This document shows positions 44,068-59,291 of a stretch of 64,000 bases of DNA, piece by piece; the first letter of the stretch is position 1, and each line of letters starts with the position of its first letter. Source of the DNA: Chaetoderma sp. LZ-2023a (taxonomy: Eukaryota; Mollusca; Caudofoveata; Chaetodermatida; Chaetodermatidae); contig CM067373.1 of NCBI GenBank assembly GCA_034401795.1, forward strand, positions 39,109,669 to 39,173,668, written 5' to 3'. The translations under genes and the position numbers were made by a program. The notes under the pieces were generated by a model. It was not told where the DNA came from. It did not search any database and saw only the letters and a program-made list of their open reading frames with translations.

Positions 44068-44850
44068 CATCATCTTCTTCTTCTTCTTCTTCTTCTTCTT
44101 CTTCTTCTTCTTTTCGATCGCTGGTATCACACTTGGAGAGAGTGTTCTCAAGATGAAATCTGTGGTTTTCTGCAGTTCTTCTACAGGCCCATACAGCCTT
44201 TCAAGAAAAGAGGTTGACAAAGGCCAGATTTCTTCTCTCAGCAGCTGATACGCACTGCAACATTGACGTATGTGCTCTGTTGTCTGTTCTGCTTCTCCAC
44301 AAGGACAAGCGGGTGATGCCGTAAGGTGGAACCGCCTGTACATGTGCTGGTTTAGTCTGTTGTGTCCAGTTCTGAGACGAAAAATGGTCACTTGCTCTGG
44401 CCTTGAGAGATGATGGTAGGCATCTTCTGATTGAGGTGTTCTATAGAGTGACTTGATTATAGTCTTCATCTCTGTATGGGTAATCAAGTTTTCTGTACGA
44501 TTCTCTTCTGCACCAACATTTGCCATCTTGTCTACTTCCTCATTTCCTTGGACTCCACAGTGTGAGGGGATCCACTGCAATGCTGTCCGAAAGCGTTTGA
44601 TGGTTTGTAGTGCTTCTTCAAGTTGTGGCAGCTTGCCTTTGGTGATAGCCTCAAGGACGGATCGGGCATCAGATAAAAAGACAATCTGTGCAATAGGGTC
44701 TGCTGTTCTGGTGATGGTATTGGCTGCATGAACCAGTGCTTCGACTTCAGCTCTGTAGTTTGTGCAGTGTTTGCCTGTCGGTATTGCAGCTGACTCATGC
44801 TGTCCATTTGGATACTGTATGTGCAGTCCAGCACCTCCGCTCCTATCATC
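44068..44850 (-). pseudogene. LINE 3' end: RNase H domain and C-terminus, (GAA)n tail
   Basis: The minus-strand frame is open from a stop at 44,851-44,853. It contains GGAGLHIQYPNGQHES, NYRAEVEALVHAANTI, FLSDARSVLEAI and LQWIPSHCGVQGNEEVDKMA, which are successive RNase H blocks: the E, the D of SDA, and the SHCG...NE.D box. A LINE C-terminal domain follows: RTGHNRLNQHMYRRFHL and CPCGEAEQTTEHIRQCC. The frame runs into a (GAA)n tail at 44,071-44,113, read as Lys. The first catalytic Asp block is missing, so this is a 5'-truncated insertion. I-like LINEs carry such an RNase H; the clade is my inference. Confidence 0.85.
44071..44113. repeat. (TTC)n microsatellite, LINE tail
   Basis: Fourteen TTC copies at the 3' end of the minus-strand LINE fragment; probably its original simple-repeat tail. 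Confidence 0.9.
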
Positions 44851-45236
44851 TTAACCTCTGTATCACTACCTTATTACAGACATTAAAATGGACTTGATCC
44901 ACCCAGTGGTTCGTGTGATATCAATATCCACGCAACGTCAGCAAATTCTTGACCTCATTTTGTGTGCGACAGACGCGCGACAGTTTTGAATTTAACGACG
45001 AATTCAGAGGGATTATTTTCTGTATTTGTCATACAGAGGACTATAGGCTTTATATCATCTCGTTTTATGTGAATTAATATTTTCTGGTATGTGGAAAGTA
45101 ACGCTCGTGTCCTTTCAAGTTTCAATTCTCTCTCCCACCATATTCTGGTGGACATCACTATGCCAATGGCTATTCAATACATACGAGATCGAAGGAGATC
45201 TCGCGAGATACGAATGGCCATTGGCTTGTTATTGCC
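44851..45236. other. Non-coding sequence with an imperfect hairpin
   Basis: 45,161-45,226 starts GCCAATGGCTATTC and ends GAATGGCCATTGGC, with TCTCGCGAGA inside. It lies just past the end of the SGNH ORF. No gene seen. Confidence 0.5.
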
Positions 45237-46866
45237 TCAGTGTTTTTGTTGTTGTATGGCTTGTTCAATCCAATTCATAAGTTCCTTCCTTGAAGTCGAC
45301 TTCCAGTTTGTGTTCTCCAACGTTGGTATTGTGTGATGGTTGAGCTGGTTTGTAGCTGGGTTTATCTTCTCCATGGTGTAGCTTGGACATAAACAAAAAT
45401 CCTGCGATTCTGAGGTGGTGTTCATCACAGAGTGAAGATGATAACTGATGTTTTCTGACAATAGGCAGAGGCCTTCATTGTTAGGCTGAATGTCATCCCA
45501 AAATAGGTTGTAGTGTGCCAATTGCCTTGTGCCAATTTACAAGGGACCAAATATTCCATTGAAGATATCTACAAGGTTGTTGTCACATCTGCTGTTTAGT
45601 CGTGGTAGAATGGATGAAACAAATATCTTGGTATTTGATGCCATTGTTTGTATGAGATCCAACAATTCATCGTAGTCTCTGATCATACCTTATAATTTTC
45701 GCCTGTCAATATCATTAGTCCCAACATGGACTACTATAGCATCAACGCTTTCCGTCTTATGTAGAAGCTCCAGCGTGTCATGGATTTCTGCTATTCTTGC
45801 TCCACTGAATGATCGCACAATTATGCTCATGCCATCTATGGACATGTAGCGACCGTTAAGTCTTTTGAAGGTGGAGCTGCTGATAAGCAGCGTTCTCTTT
45901 GGTGTGTTCTTCTGGTCAGTTGTCTGCTGACTGTTGTGGTGAGAACTTGTCCTTAGAGGTGATCTTAGTAGACTGTTACCCAATGCTTTGAGGGTTGAAT
46001 CCATGTATGTATATGTTTCCGTTTTTCTATGTCTGTTGTTGTTTGTCTTTGGTCTTTGTGACATTGAGGATCTTTGTTCATGTTTGTTATTGCCATCTGG
46101 GATTTTTAGTTCACTGGGTTTATGGTGTTCTTTGGCATTGAAATTGTGCTCTTTATTCAGGAAGATCGTTGGGGTAGATTGACTTGTTGGTCCTTTGGAA
46201 GTCTTTCTCTGTGTGTTGGTAATGCTAGGGCTTTTATTCTCAGTTTGTTTTGTAAATTGTAAATCATGTACCTGTGATTGGAGAGCATTATTGTGTTTCC
46301 TCATTTCTTGTATCGCATGTAGAACCTCTACAAGAATATCATTTGATGTATGCTTATCCAAATCAACAGTTTCTTCCATGGCAGTATCACGTATTAAGCA
46401 GACTTCGTTCTGTGGATAAGCTATTGCTCCAAATTCCGCGATCGAATTTACGCTCCTGTGGGGACAGAGCCTTCAGTGTTGTGGCTCCGAGACTATGGAA
46501 CCAGCTACCTGTCCACATCAAATCCATCCAATCAATTAATGATTTCAAACAAAAATTAAAAACACATCTCTTCACAAGCGCCTTTGAAAATTGACATTGA
46601 CACATGGCGCTTTACAAATGCTGTATTATTATTATTATTATTATTATTAAGCTGTCACTGGAGGTACCTGTTAAGCTGCTGTTGTCCTCAGTATCTTCAG
46701 CTGCATGGCATAATGTGAGGATAGATTGAACAGCGGGTCCTGCAATGTCCTCCTGCGGTACAGTAACTATTGAATCATCTGCTGGTGTTTCACTGTTAAC
46801 TTTAACCTGTGTGTGTGATGTCATTGTTCCGTCAAGCTCCTGTATCAGGTTCTCTGTTGGTACCAT
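45237..46866 (-). pseudogene. SGNH-hydrolase-like ORF, split by a LINE tail and two stops
   Basis: Minus strand, ATG at 46,866. The N-terminal part runs to about 46,652, then a foreign plus-strand LINE tail (46,399-46,651) intervenes. Joining across one copy of a short direct repeat keeps the frame. The part at 45,690-46,398 has a coiled-coil-like start (LHAIQEMRKHNNALQSQ), a polar linker, then LLISSSTFKRLNG (block I), FSGARIAEI and VVHVGTNDIDRR (block III of SGNH/GDSL hydrolases). Stops TAA near 45,688 and 45,539 follow. Beyond them the same frame gives VSSILPRLNSR and DDIQPNNEGLCLLSENIS, like block V, and ends LMNWIEQAIQQQKH. Block I lacks the usual G-D-S. Such SGNH domains occur in ORF1 of some LINEs; a stand-alone gene is the alternative. 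Confidence 0.65.
46399..46651 (+). mobile_element. 5'-truncated LINE tail inserted in the SGNH ORF, (ATT)n end
   Basis: The plus strand reads RSVDKLLLQIPRSNLRSCGD then RAFSVVAPRLWNQLPVHIKS and FKQKLKTHLFTSAFEN plus a stop. This is the conserved C-terminus of CR1-type LINE reverse transcriptases. 'acatggcgctttacaaatgctg' and an (ATT)n tail follow. ATTAAGC occurs on both sides (about 46,391 and 46,646), a likely target-site duplication. Confidence 0.8.
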
Positions 46867-46889
46867 GGTTTTATAACAGTCTGTCACGT

Positions 46890-47589
46890 ATTGTTATCAT
46901 ATTTTACGCACAGGTTTTAATGACTTTTACATTGTTTATCGTCCGCCAAGCGTGTACAGTGCTATTTCAACTAACGACTGTCTTTTTATTAACTTTTTAT
47001 TGAAAACACCAGTTTTCGTGACTACAGACCCGAGACCTGCCTGTCATCTCATCCATGTGTGTATCACCATCACCATCTTCATGTTGTGCCGCTACATTGT
47101 ATTTGTCATGTGAACATCTACTGTCGCTTCTGTGATCATTAAGTGTGATAACTAACATTCCAGACAGGCTTCATCATCCAGATCTGGATACGATACCACA
47201 CTCATCTTATGAATACGATAACACATTCATCTTATGCTTTTAACCTTCACATCTTGTCATCATTGTTGTGATCATGTCTACGTTTGCATTGTGATCTCAT
47301 ACACACTCACGTGTCACCACGCTTGTCTTTCATGTTGTCATCGCCAGTTACTACATGTTTTAACATTATACATCATGTTTTAATATCTTCATCCTGTGAT
47401 CAAACTACTTAACAGAAACATTAAACATCACTATGATTTTAACACTGTTCATTATTTTAATCCACTGAAATGCATGAAAGTTTACGAACAATTTTAACAG
47501 AAAAAACTAATGAACAATTTTACTTTTAATCAGTTTTAAATAACTTATCCTGATGAATTGAACGAGTTACATAACCAGTATCACACCAC

Positions 47590-47590
<1 letters not shown>
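46890..47590. other. Non-coding sequence
   Basis: AT-rich, with CAT-rich words such as 'cttatgaatacgataacacattcatcttatg' duplicated around 47,185-47,240. No ORF or element is identified. It ends where the LINE at 47,590 begins. Confidence 0.4.
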
Positions 47591-50877
<3,287 letters not shown>

Positions 50878-51049
50878 TAATGCCGGTGATTGTAGAGTGT
50901 GATTTGTCTCCTGTTTGTATTAAATATTATAAATTAACAGATAATCTATATCAATCAGATGCAAAAATTGTATTGATTTAATACCTGTCCAATATCTGTC
51001 TGGCAATTTTCTTAAAGGATTTCTGATTTAGGATCTTTTCGCGTATTTT

Positions 51050-51185
51050 TGTACTGGTGCCGTTCCATAGTTGTAGCTCAGTATGGCTTGCTCAGTCCAA
51101 TTCAAAAGTTCTCCTTGTTCTAGTGTAAATTCAGCTGCTCGGATTTCCCCCTTCAGGATAACCACAAAATGTTGTTGTTTGTGTG
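51050..51185 (-). pseudogene. Short LINE/SGNH-ORF C-terminal fragment, duplicated at 62,545-62,650
   Basis: The minus strand reads VVILKGEIRAAEFTLEQGEL then LNWTEQAILSYNYG, sharing the W-T/I-E-Q-A-I ending with 43,650 and 45,237. The DNA 'tagtgtaaattcagctgctcggatttccc' to 'ggaagatcatcc' recurs at 62,545-62,650. Confidence 0.5.
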
Positions 51186-51274
51186 GTTATTTCGGGAACG
51201 ACTGGAAGATCATCCTTTTATACCTTATTTAATATCATCAGTACATGTACAGTACACATGTTACTAAAAGTTAC

Positions 51275-53312
51275 TAACAGAGGCTCAGCATGGATTCAGA
51301 CCAAACCTGTCATGTACGATGCAGTTGCTGGAATATTTAGAAATGATAACGAATATGTTAGACAGAAACGAACCAGTGGACATTATATACCTGGACTTTA
51401 AAAAGGCATTTAACACCGTTCCACATGCAAAACTGTTAAGTAAACTCAGAGCTTATGGTATTGGAAAACAAATAGTCAAATTGGTTGGAAGCTTTTTGGC
51501 CTTTCGTAAACAATGTGTTCAAGTTAATAATGCCAAATCGGACTGGAAAGATGTGATTAGCGGTGGCCCTCAAGGAAGTGTCCTCAGCCCAGTACTATTC
51601 CTTATATTTATAATGACCTGCCAGATGTAGTCAACTGTATGTGTAAGATTTTCGCAGATGATACTAAGCTTATCGAAAACCCAAACGATGATAATTTACA
51701 AAATAACATAGATAAAACTTGTAATTGGTCAATAGACTGGCAGCTGCATTTCAATTCTACAAAGATTCACGTACTGCATATTGGGAAGAACAACGCCTGA
51801 AAGCAGTACTTCATGACCGACACTGACACTCATCCACAAATATTGATTACTGGAAGTAAAAAGGACCTTTGTGTATACATTGATGACACCCACATTAATA
51901 CAATTATTACACAAGCGAATAGAATACTTGGGGTGATCAAAAGAACATTCACATATATGGACCAAACCATGTTCACTACATTATTCAAGACCCTGGTCCA
52001 ACCGATCCTGTAATATTGCAATCCTGTATGCGCACCTCACCTAATGAGACAGTCAAAGAAACTAGAGGGCGTACAGCGGAGAACAACAAAGCTTGTCCCA
52101 CAACTTAAGGAACTCCAGTACAAGGGCAGATTAACATTGCTTGGACTGATGTCTCTAAAATATAGACGATTCAGAGGCGATCTCATAGAGACATACAAAA
52201 TACTCCATGGCTATTACAACATTGAAGCAAGTAAGCTACTAAGGAAGTCCCAGGTGGAATCTACACGTGGCCACACATACAAGCTGCATAAGCAGCACCT
52301 TAGCAAAGACACTCGCAAGCACTTCTTTCCTAACAGAGTAATCACCCCATGGAACTCCCTGCCAGCCAGTATTGTAAATGTCAAGAACATAGAAACTTTT
52401 AAAATCGAAATAGACAAACACTTCAAAGACATAATGTACACCTTCGACTAGAGACGAGTACCAACCAACAGCCAACAAATAAAGTGTAGCTATCATAAAG
52501 CTATGCGGAACATGCATACATCTTACAATACACGCTGTAGATAAAATTGGGCAAGCAACAACAGGGAAGGGTGCAAGCTGCTCTGAGTGTAGGCGGCACA
52601 CCACAGCCAACGTTCAGAGCAGTGACCCATGACTGTAGGTGGCACATCGCAGCTATCGGTGTTGGACCATGCACCCTCCACCACCCATCCCCCCCCCCCC
52701 ATCACAACCACCTCACAAATACAAATACAATTTATAAATCTACTACTAAAAATACTCAATCAATATTTGTCCAATGCTATCATCACAGACTACGAAATCA
52801 CATATACATAAATTGACATAAAGCACAACGTAGACTAGGAAAATATATTAATCACAGCCTAACTAAATCAAACTTTGCAAAATGATAATGCCTAAATCAG
52901 CCACACAAACACAGCAAACCAGACATCTAACAAATAGCTACGCAGGTGGGGGGTGCAATCTGTTCTAAGTGTAGGCGGCACACCGCAGCTAAAGTTTAGA
53001 CCAGTGGTCCAGTATTGTAGGCAGCACACCGTAGCTAACAGTCTGGATCATGCGCTTCTCCACCAACACTTAGCTCAGCTTACATTTCAATCTTGACAGA
53101 CACAACTTATTTATTTCAAGACTATAAAGTAAAACAATTGTACACATGTATATAGATTGTATTCTTTTCTGCATGGTGTAAATAATCCCTTTTGCCTCGC
53201 TGGAAGCCGGAGGTAAGTATGTTAAGACACAACTAATACTACTGGGACAATAAGAAGCCTTGGCTTATGTCCCGAGAGTTTTGATATTGATATTGATATT
53301 GAAATGTGTGAT
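51275..53312 (+). pseudogene. 5'-truncated CR1-like LINE RT with (TTGATA)n-type tail
   Basis: The RT frame starts QHGFRPNLSCTMQLLEYL and goes on with DIIYLDFKKAFNTVPHAKL and VISGGPQGSVLSPVLFLIF. It then shifts frame near 51,610 to YNDLPDVVNCMCKIFADDTK, so the catalytic ADD survives. A stop near 51,800 and another at 52,011 break the rest: ILGVIKRTFTYMDQTMFTTL, then LEGVQRRTTKLVPQLKELQY and NSLPASIVNVKNIETFK to a stop at 52,451. The 3' part (52,452-53,312) holds a direct repeat pair (52,571-52,686 and 52,952-53,072) and ends 'cccgagagttttgatattgatattgatattg'. Endonuclease is missing. The clade is inferred from the RT C-terminal style. Confidence 0.8.
52571..53072. repeat. Direct repeat pair in the LINE 3' region
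   Basis: 52,571-52,686 and 52,952-53,072 share 'gtgtaggcggcacacc', 'cagctaa', 'gtaggnngcaca' and 'accatgc', about 381 bp apart, separated by a C-rich run and AT-rich sequence. Confidence 0.7.
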
Positions 53313-53645
53313 ATATATGAAGTCATGTGTGAAATTTAATAATACTTTAACTATGATTAATTAAATAAAACTATGTCACTATAAACATTTATATATTGCT
53401 ATTTACATCATAAAGACTAGGATGGAGACTGATATGGAAGCCGTGCAGCCTAAAAAGTGTGAGTTGATATTGAATGTGTCCTTTGTAGGCCGCTTATCAT
53501 TATTCATGTTGGGATGGGCATGGTGGAGGGGTTATTCAGGATCATGTCTCTGTTTTGGGCCATTTCGTATAAAAACTGCCAGACGAGTGGTGAGAGTTTT
53601 GGAGGACAGGCTAAGATGAAAAATAAGTTTTCTAAGTTGGTCAGA

Positions 53646-56600
53646 TTAGGGAAGGTGGGTATAGTTAACATAAGATTTGTTATATAGCAGATCTCTGTAC
53701 ATTTTGTTTACTGAACATACGGCCATAAAATGTAGTTCATCTTCTACTTCCAGGTGGCATAATCTGCATTTTCTGTCCTTTCTCTCAACCTTCCTGTATC
53801 TACCAATTTCTTTTTCTAAGCGATGAGCACAAATGCATATTTTGGTCAATGATCTCCGAAAGTTTGATTTGGTTATATGAGTGAGATATGGAGCAATGGT
53901 GTAATGTTTAATATATTTATAACACTGTAATTTTTCAGATGACATTAGTTTCTGATGATAGTGTTCGAGATAATTCTGTTCTAGGATATTCTTTACCACA
54001 TTCCCCATCTGTTTCCTATGGTGTGGTCTTGTATCTAGGGATGTGGCATTTATGTTGTTCTGTACGAACATTGTATTGTTGTAAGTGTGCTGTTCTGTAC
54101 GAACATTGTATTGTTGTAAGTGTGCCAGGTTTGATTTTTTTGCGAGGTCTAGTGTCTTGCTGCACAGGACAGCGTCTGCTAGAAGTGTGCGATTGGATGG
54201 TAAGTTTTCCAAATGTGCCAAGTATTTAGATATAAGGGTGTTTATGTCATTAATAAGTGGGTATCTACCAAGCTCGGATTTACATGCTAAGTTGGTAGTG
54301 TTTCTACCTACTTGTAAGTTAAATTTAAAGAATTTGGAATGGACTTTCTCATATAATGCAGACTCCAATATGTCCATGTATTTGTGATAATTCTTGTTTG
54401 TCTGTTTCCGTTGGAGCTAAGCTGCCCATATTTCAGAGTTGTATAATATAATAGGTTTTATTAGGGCGTCAAATAGTTTAATGTATAGCTTGGGTGGTGG
54501 AGGCGAGCCAGAAAAGGTTCTCTGGAGTTTGAAGAGTACTTATAGGCCCTTTTCATAGAGGTTTTCTTTGGCTTTGATGAGGTTACCATTTGAATTGAAA
54601 GTGCATCCAAGGTATGTATATTCATTCGCTTGACTAATTTCTTCAGCACCTATTTTTGTAGCAGCTCGTTGGTTTACCCCGTTTGAATATCATATAATTG
54701 GACTTTTCACATTTATTGTCAGCTTCCATCTCTTACAATATTTATCTAGTATGTCAAGAGATTTTTGTAGGCCACCCAGGCTTTCTGAGAGAACTACAAG
54801 GTCATCAGCCCAAATCAAGTGATTTAGGGTCTCGTTTTGGAGTGTAACTGGGTCAGAGGAGCTAAGAGGAAATGTAAGGTCGTTTAAGTAAATATTAAAT
54901 AGGATGGGGCTGATGTTATTTCCTTGTTTTACTCCTGTCTTGGATGGAAATGCTTCTGTGAGTTTGTTGTTTATTTTAAGGGAAGTAGTAGTATTATTGT
55001 ACATTGCTTTTATCATCCGCTAAATCTTTCCACATATTCCCATGTGCAACAGTTTCAAGAGTATTCCTTCTCGCCAGACCTTGTCAAATGCTTTACTGAA
55101 ATCTATGAAACATATGTACATCTTTTTGGGATCACGTGTGATGTACTTGTTGATTAGAGATTTTAGAATGAATAAGTTGTCTGCTGTTCTTCTGCCTTCC
55201 CTGAACCCAGCTTGATTGTTGGGCATCAGATTATTGGTTTCGATGTGATTTATTAACCTGTTGTTGAGAATACTAGAGCAGATTTTTCCTAGATTACTGG
55301 CTATAGTTATTCCACGGTAGTTGTTGGGGTCTAATTTTGAGCCCTTTTTGTGGATTGGCACTATGTATCTTGTAGACCAGCATGATGGATATATACTACT
55401 GTTGTAGACTGTATTGAAGATTCTAGCGAGGACTGGTAGAATAATATCTTTCCCATACTTTATCATTTCATTTGTTATTTGGTCGAGGCCGCAAGTCTTG
55501 TTATTTTTTTAATTTGATATTGCATTCAAAACCTCCTTTGATTTTATATGTTCATTTAATGGGCTGGCAATAGGAATGCATGCTTCTTTGATTTTCAGCT
55601 CGCAGAGTATGTCTTCTGACGCCTTATCATTTACGGGAGGTTCTTGAATGTTGAGTTCTCTGAAGTGGTTTTCTAGGTTGATTAGTACCTCTTCTGGGAG
55701 AGTAAGATTATCAGGGGATTTACTTAGAAGGTTATTTATTACTTTCCAATACTGTTTTGGATTGTCACCATACATGTTTTCAAGCTTATTAAAAAGTGTC
55801 AAGCTTATTAAAATGTTTCAAGCATATTAAAAAGGTTTATCTTTAACAGCTATTGTGTTTTTGGTCATTTGTTTTAAGTTCCTCCTGAATCTTATGAAGT
55901 TATTTCTCGTGTGTGCATTATTGGGAGATTTATGCAGGACTTGAGCTGTGTGTCGTAACTGTTTGTTTAGATTTTCTAAATTTGCGGGTTTGTTAGATTT
56001 CTGATTCTTTACTTTGTTGGTAGATTTTATGAGACATGGACATGTGTGTGATGCCACCCCTAGCATAATATTGCTCAGTTGGTTGACAGCGTCGTCAATA
56101 TTCGTCAAATTGTAATTCATTGAACTTTCCATAATTAATTTAATACCCCGTTGTGAGGTTTGCGTTACAAGTTCTGATAAATATTTAGTCTTGTTGGATT
56201 CTGTGAGTTTGTATCGCATCGGGAGTGTTGAGTTGACGATTGGATTTTTAATGATTTTCTGGTTGCAGTTCGTGATGAGAGACAGGGGGCAATGGACAGA
56301 GTGTTGATTTTGAGCATCAACGTGAAGGCTCAAGATGTTGGTCATGAATTTATCATCGCTTAGTATGTAGTCAACTGCCCTACTTCCTTCACAGTTGAAA
56401 CAAGTTAGTTTGCCTTGATAAGCTCCTTGTGTCTGCCCATTTAGGATACGAATGCCCCCTAATATACACAGTTTTTCCATGGCTATTGTGTTTAGTGTCT
56501 TGTGACTTACGACTATGGTGTACGTAGTCTGAAATGTAATCATCAGGGAGCGGAAAGTGCCTATGATTATTTTGAATAATGAAATCGTTTATGGGTTGGT

Positions 56601-57141
56601 CATTTTCAATGGTTCTTGCATTAACATTTCCCATTAATAGAATTGCCCATTTCGAACTAGAGAGCAATCTCTCTTTCAAGGGAGGTGAATTGGTCACGAG
56701 AGTAAGGAGAGTCAACATGCGGGATATACAGGCAGCACGTATATAGGTCTTCTGCCCAGCCAAAGTGTTTCTTAGATAATTTGATCCATAGGGTAGTCAT
56801 TCTTTGTATTCATTTCAGTAACATAATTATGGTATTCATTTTTATACAGTGGTAAGACCCCCTGAACCACGACCAACCCGCTTCTTTGAATCTTTAAACG
56901 TATGTTTGGTGATGGATGATTAGTTTTGAAGCTGCAGCATGCAGTGATCTAGGTTAGAGGCGCTTACATGTGTCTCTTGTAAACATATGAAATCATGTTT
57001 GCTAATCATCTGTTGCACACCTTCCACATCCAGCTTTTGCTTAATACCATCTATGTTCCATGACAGAAAAGATAATAGACTGTGGTGATTTTTGTGGTTC
57101 CACAGAATAGTAAAGTACAAATATATCCCAATCCAAAGCAA
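53646..57141 (-). pseudogene. LINE B ORF2: AP endonuclease, RT and Cys-rich C-terminus
   Basis: In the coding direction: an endonuclease N-terminus (56,920-57,141: FLSWNIDGIKQKL, HDFICLQETHVSA), the rest of the endonuclease over frames 56,389-56,763 and 55,827-56,543 (GNVNARTIENDQPINDF), and a linker (55,509-55,802). RT follows (55,020-55,466: VPIHKKGSKLDPNNYRGITI, ICFIDFSKAFDKVW; 54,690-55,016: GVKQGNNISPILFNIYLND, HLIWADDLVVLSES, catalytic pair intact). The C-terminus (53,646-54,377) has RKCRLCHLEVEDELHFMAVC. A 35-bp tandem duplication at 54,056-54,125 shifts frame. In total I count at least five frame breaks. It pairs with ORF1 at 60,167-61,693. Confidence 0.87.
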
Positions 57142-57179
57142 CGTATTAAACTAGAGTAATTGAGTTGTTTTATAATATG

Positions 57180-58620
57180 AGTTCCAACTTGATATTATAC
57201 AGATGGCATGGAGGCGCTATTCGATGTCCTGTGAGATAATGGATCTGTAAGAAAATTACGGCTGCCCACTTTTGAATAATGTGGGTGAGGAATTCTACTG
57301 CCGCATACAGTAGCAAGCCTCAGCTCCATTATTCACAAAACTGCACAACTGGCATTTAAAAAATAATATACATCAATAAGTCATCAGCAGTATTTGAAAG
57401 CTTGTGAGAATTAACATGAAAATATACCTATGTGTCATGACTAATCATTTCCCTGCTTGGTTTAGATATCTTCCGGTGATCATTGGCATGAGAAGACAGT
57501 ACAAGTCATATTTGGCAATTTAATCACTGAGTTGACGTGTTCTCTGCGTTGAATATGCGAGCATTAAAATGAAGATATGACCAAATGTCATAATTTACCT
57601 TTTCATCATTAGATTAGCATATGTTCCGGTTTGAAACAGTGGACATTAACAAGAAAATATTGCTGCAGGCCATTATTACTTTGTTAAAACGTCTCCATTT
57701 TGAACACGTGGCCATTGACATGAAAGCATTATAAGTACATGCCATAATTGACCTTTTCATCACAGAGTTGACTTGGTATGTTCTCTGTTTTGAATAAGAG
57801 CACATTGATATCATACATGAACACATGTCGTAATTGACCTTTTCATTCCTGAGCAGTCATGTTCTACATTTTGAACCAGTCGGATCTACCATGAGAATAT
57901 AAGTATAAGTCATTATGGATGAATCCAATCTCTCTGTTAGGAATATGCCATCATAATCAATTAGGTCACACGTATGTAGGCTGACATCCCAATCATAATT
58001 GACAGGCATACTCCATCATAAGCCTGGAATAGTCTTCCAATTGTACGAATTGTATGTCTTACCATTTAATAAAAATTCTATTTAATATTTCGATATGCAG
58101 CAATATCGCCCAGGCAAACCAGTTCCAAAATATCCAACATGGTAGCTGTATAGCAACCATGAAATTGAGATTCTGGAAATTTAGGATTCAAGATATATAA
58201 GTCGATACCAACACACGTAAAGCATGGGAGGAGCCTAGCTAGAGATGGATGGGGCATAGCCAAAAGTTGATTCATCCAGTGGCCATTTCATCACTGTGTT
58301 GTCTTATACACCATGAGTATAAAACTATTCATAGTTGACGTATTAATCACGGAATTTACATATTCTCCGTTTTGAATCAGTGGGAATTAACATGACCATA
58401 TGAACACATGTCAAATTTGACCCTTTCATTATTGTGTTGATATATACGCCGTTTGGAATCAATCAGAGTTTGGGCATAGTATATGTAATACTACATGTAC
58501 ATATACTTGTATTAAGGAGCCCGATGTCTTTTGAGATAATGGACCTGTAGGAAGATTACTGTGAGGAATGCCTCCGCTTTATACAAGAGTATGATCAGGT
58601 ACCTTATTCCCAAAGGGTTT
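57180..58620. repeat. Degenerate satellite of about 80-100-bp units inside LINE B
   Basis: Units resemble ATAATTGACCTTTTCATCA, 'gagttgacatgttctccgttttgaat' and 'cagtggacattaacatgaaaatat', repeated some ten to twelve times with heavy drift. Both ends carry 'gatgtcctgtgagataatgga' and 'ctgtaagaaaattac' (57,223-57,260 and 58,523-58,563), direct repeats that may mark it as an inserted unit. It separates ORF1/SGNH from ORF2. Confidence 0.65.
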
Positions 58621-59290
58621 GCTCCATTTGTCAGTTTGAGTGTGTGTTTGTGTGTGCGTGCGTGCGTGCGTGTGTTACCTGGTATATCATTAAATGTAAT
58701 ATAATATAGTATATATTAGAGTCACATATTCACACGAAAACTCCCGAAAACAAAACTGTCAAAAATGTAACTCCCAAGATCCAAACTGTGCACCACAATG
58801 CAAAGAAACGAACCCAATTTCAACATGCGGTGATCTCACCATGCAAAATTTCTTCAACAGTTTTTCTAGTTGCTAGAACCGGAGAAACCCCCACAAAAAA
58901 ACACCACATCGATCAATACTGAATGAAACACTACATATCAAGACCAACTCTGACCCATTACATTGAGGCACAAAATCGGAGGCCCCAACAGGACACTATT
59001 CCAACAATTTCATCATCAGGCATTCCGGCGTGAACACATGTCTTGAATCATTGAAGATTATAATATATACAACCTACAGCACAGTTTAGAAATAACCCAA
59101 TATGTCCCCAAGACAAAAACATGTTATTTGAACATGATTTAAGAAATATTCTGTCGAATATTCCGAACACAACTGCGCTGGTTTTTCAGTACAATTATGT
59201 TCAAAACATTGTATTCAACAGTACAATTTAGTTCCCAACCCCCACCCCCTTCCTAGGAAACATGATAAGTCACCTCCGAGCTGCACTGTA
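58621..59290. other. Non-coding part of LINE B
   Basis: It includes a short (GTGC)n tract near 58,650-58,675 and AT-rich sequence without a supported ORF. Confidence 0.4.
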
Positions 59291-59291
59291 C

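Noticed and set aside
45988-46419. Plus-strand ORFs across the SGNH region
   Set aside because: Cys- and Leu-rich shadow frames opposite the SGNH ORF; only the RT C-terminal part after 46,399 is real on that strand.
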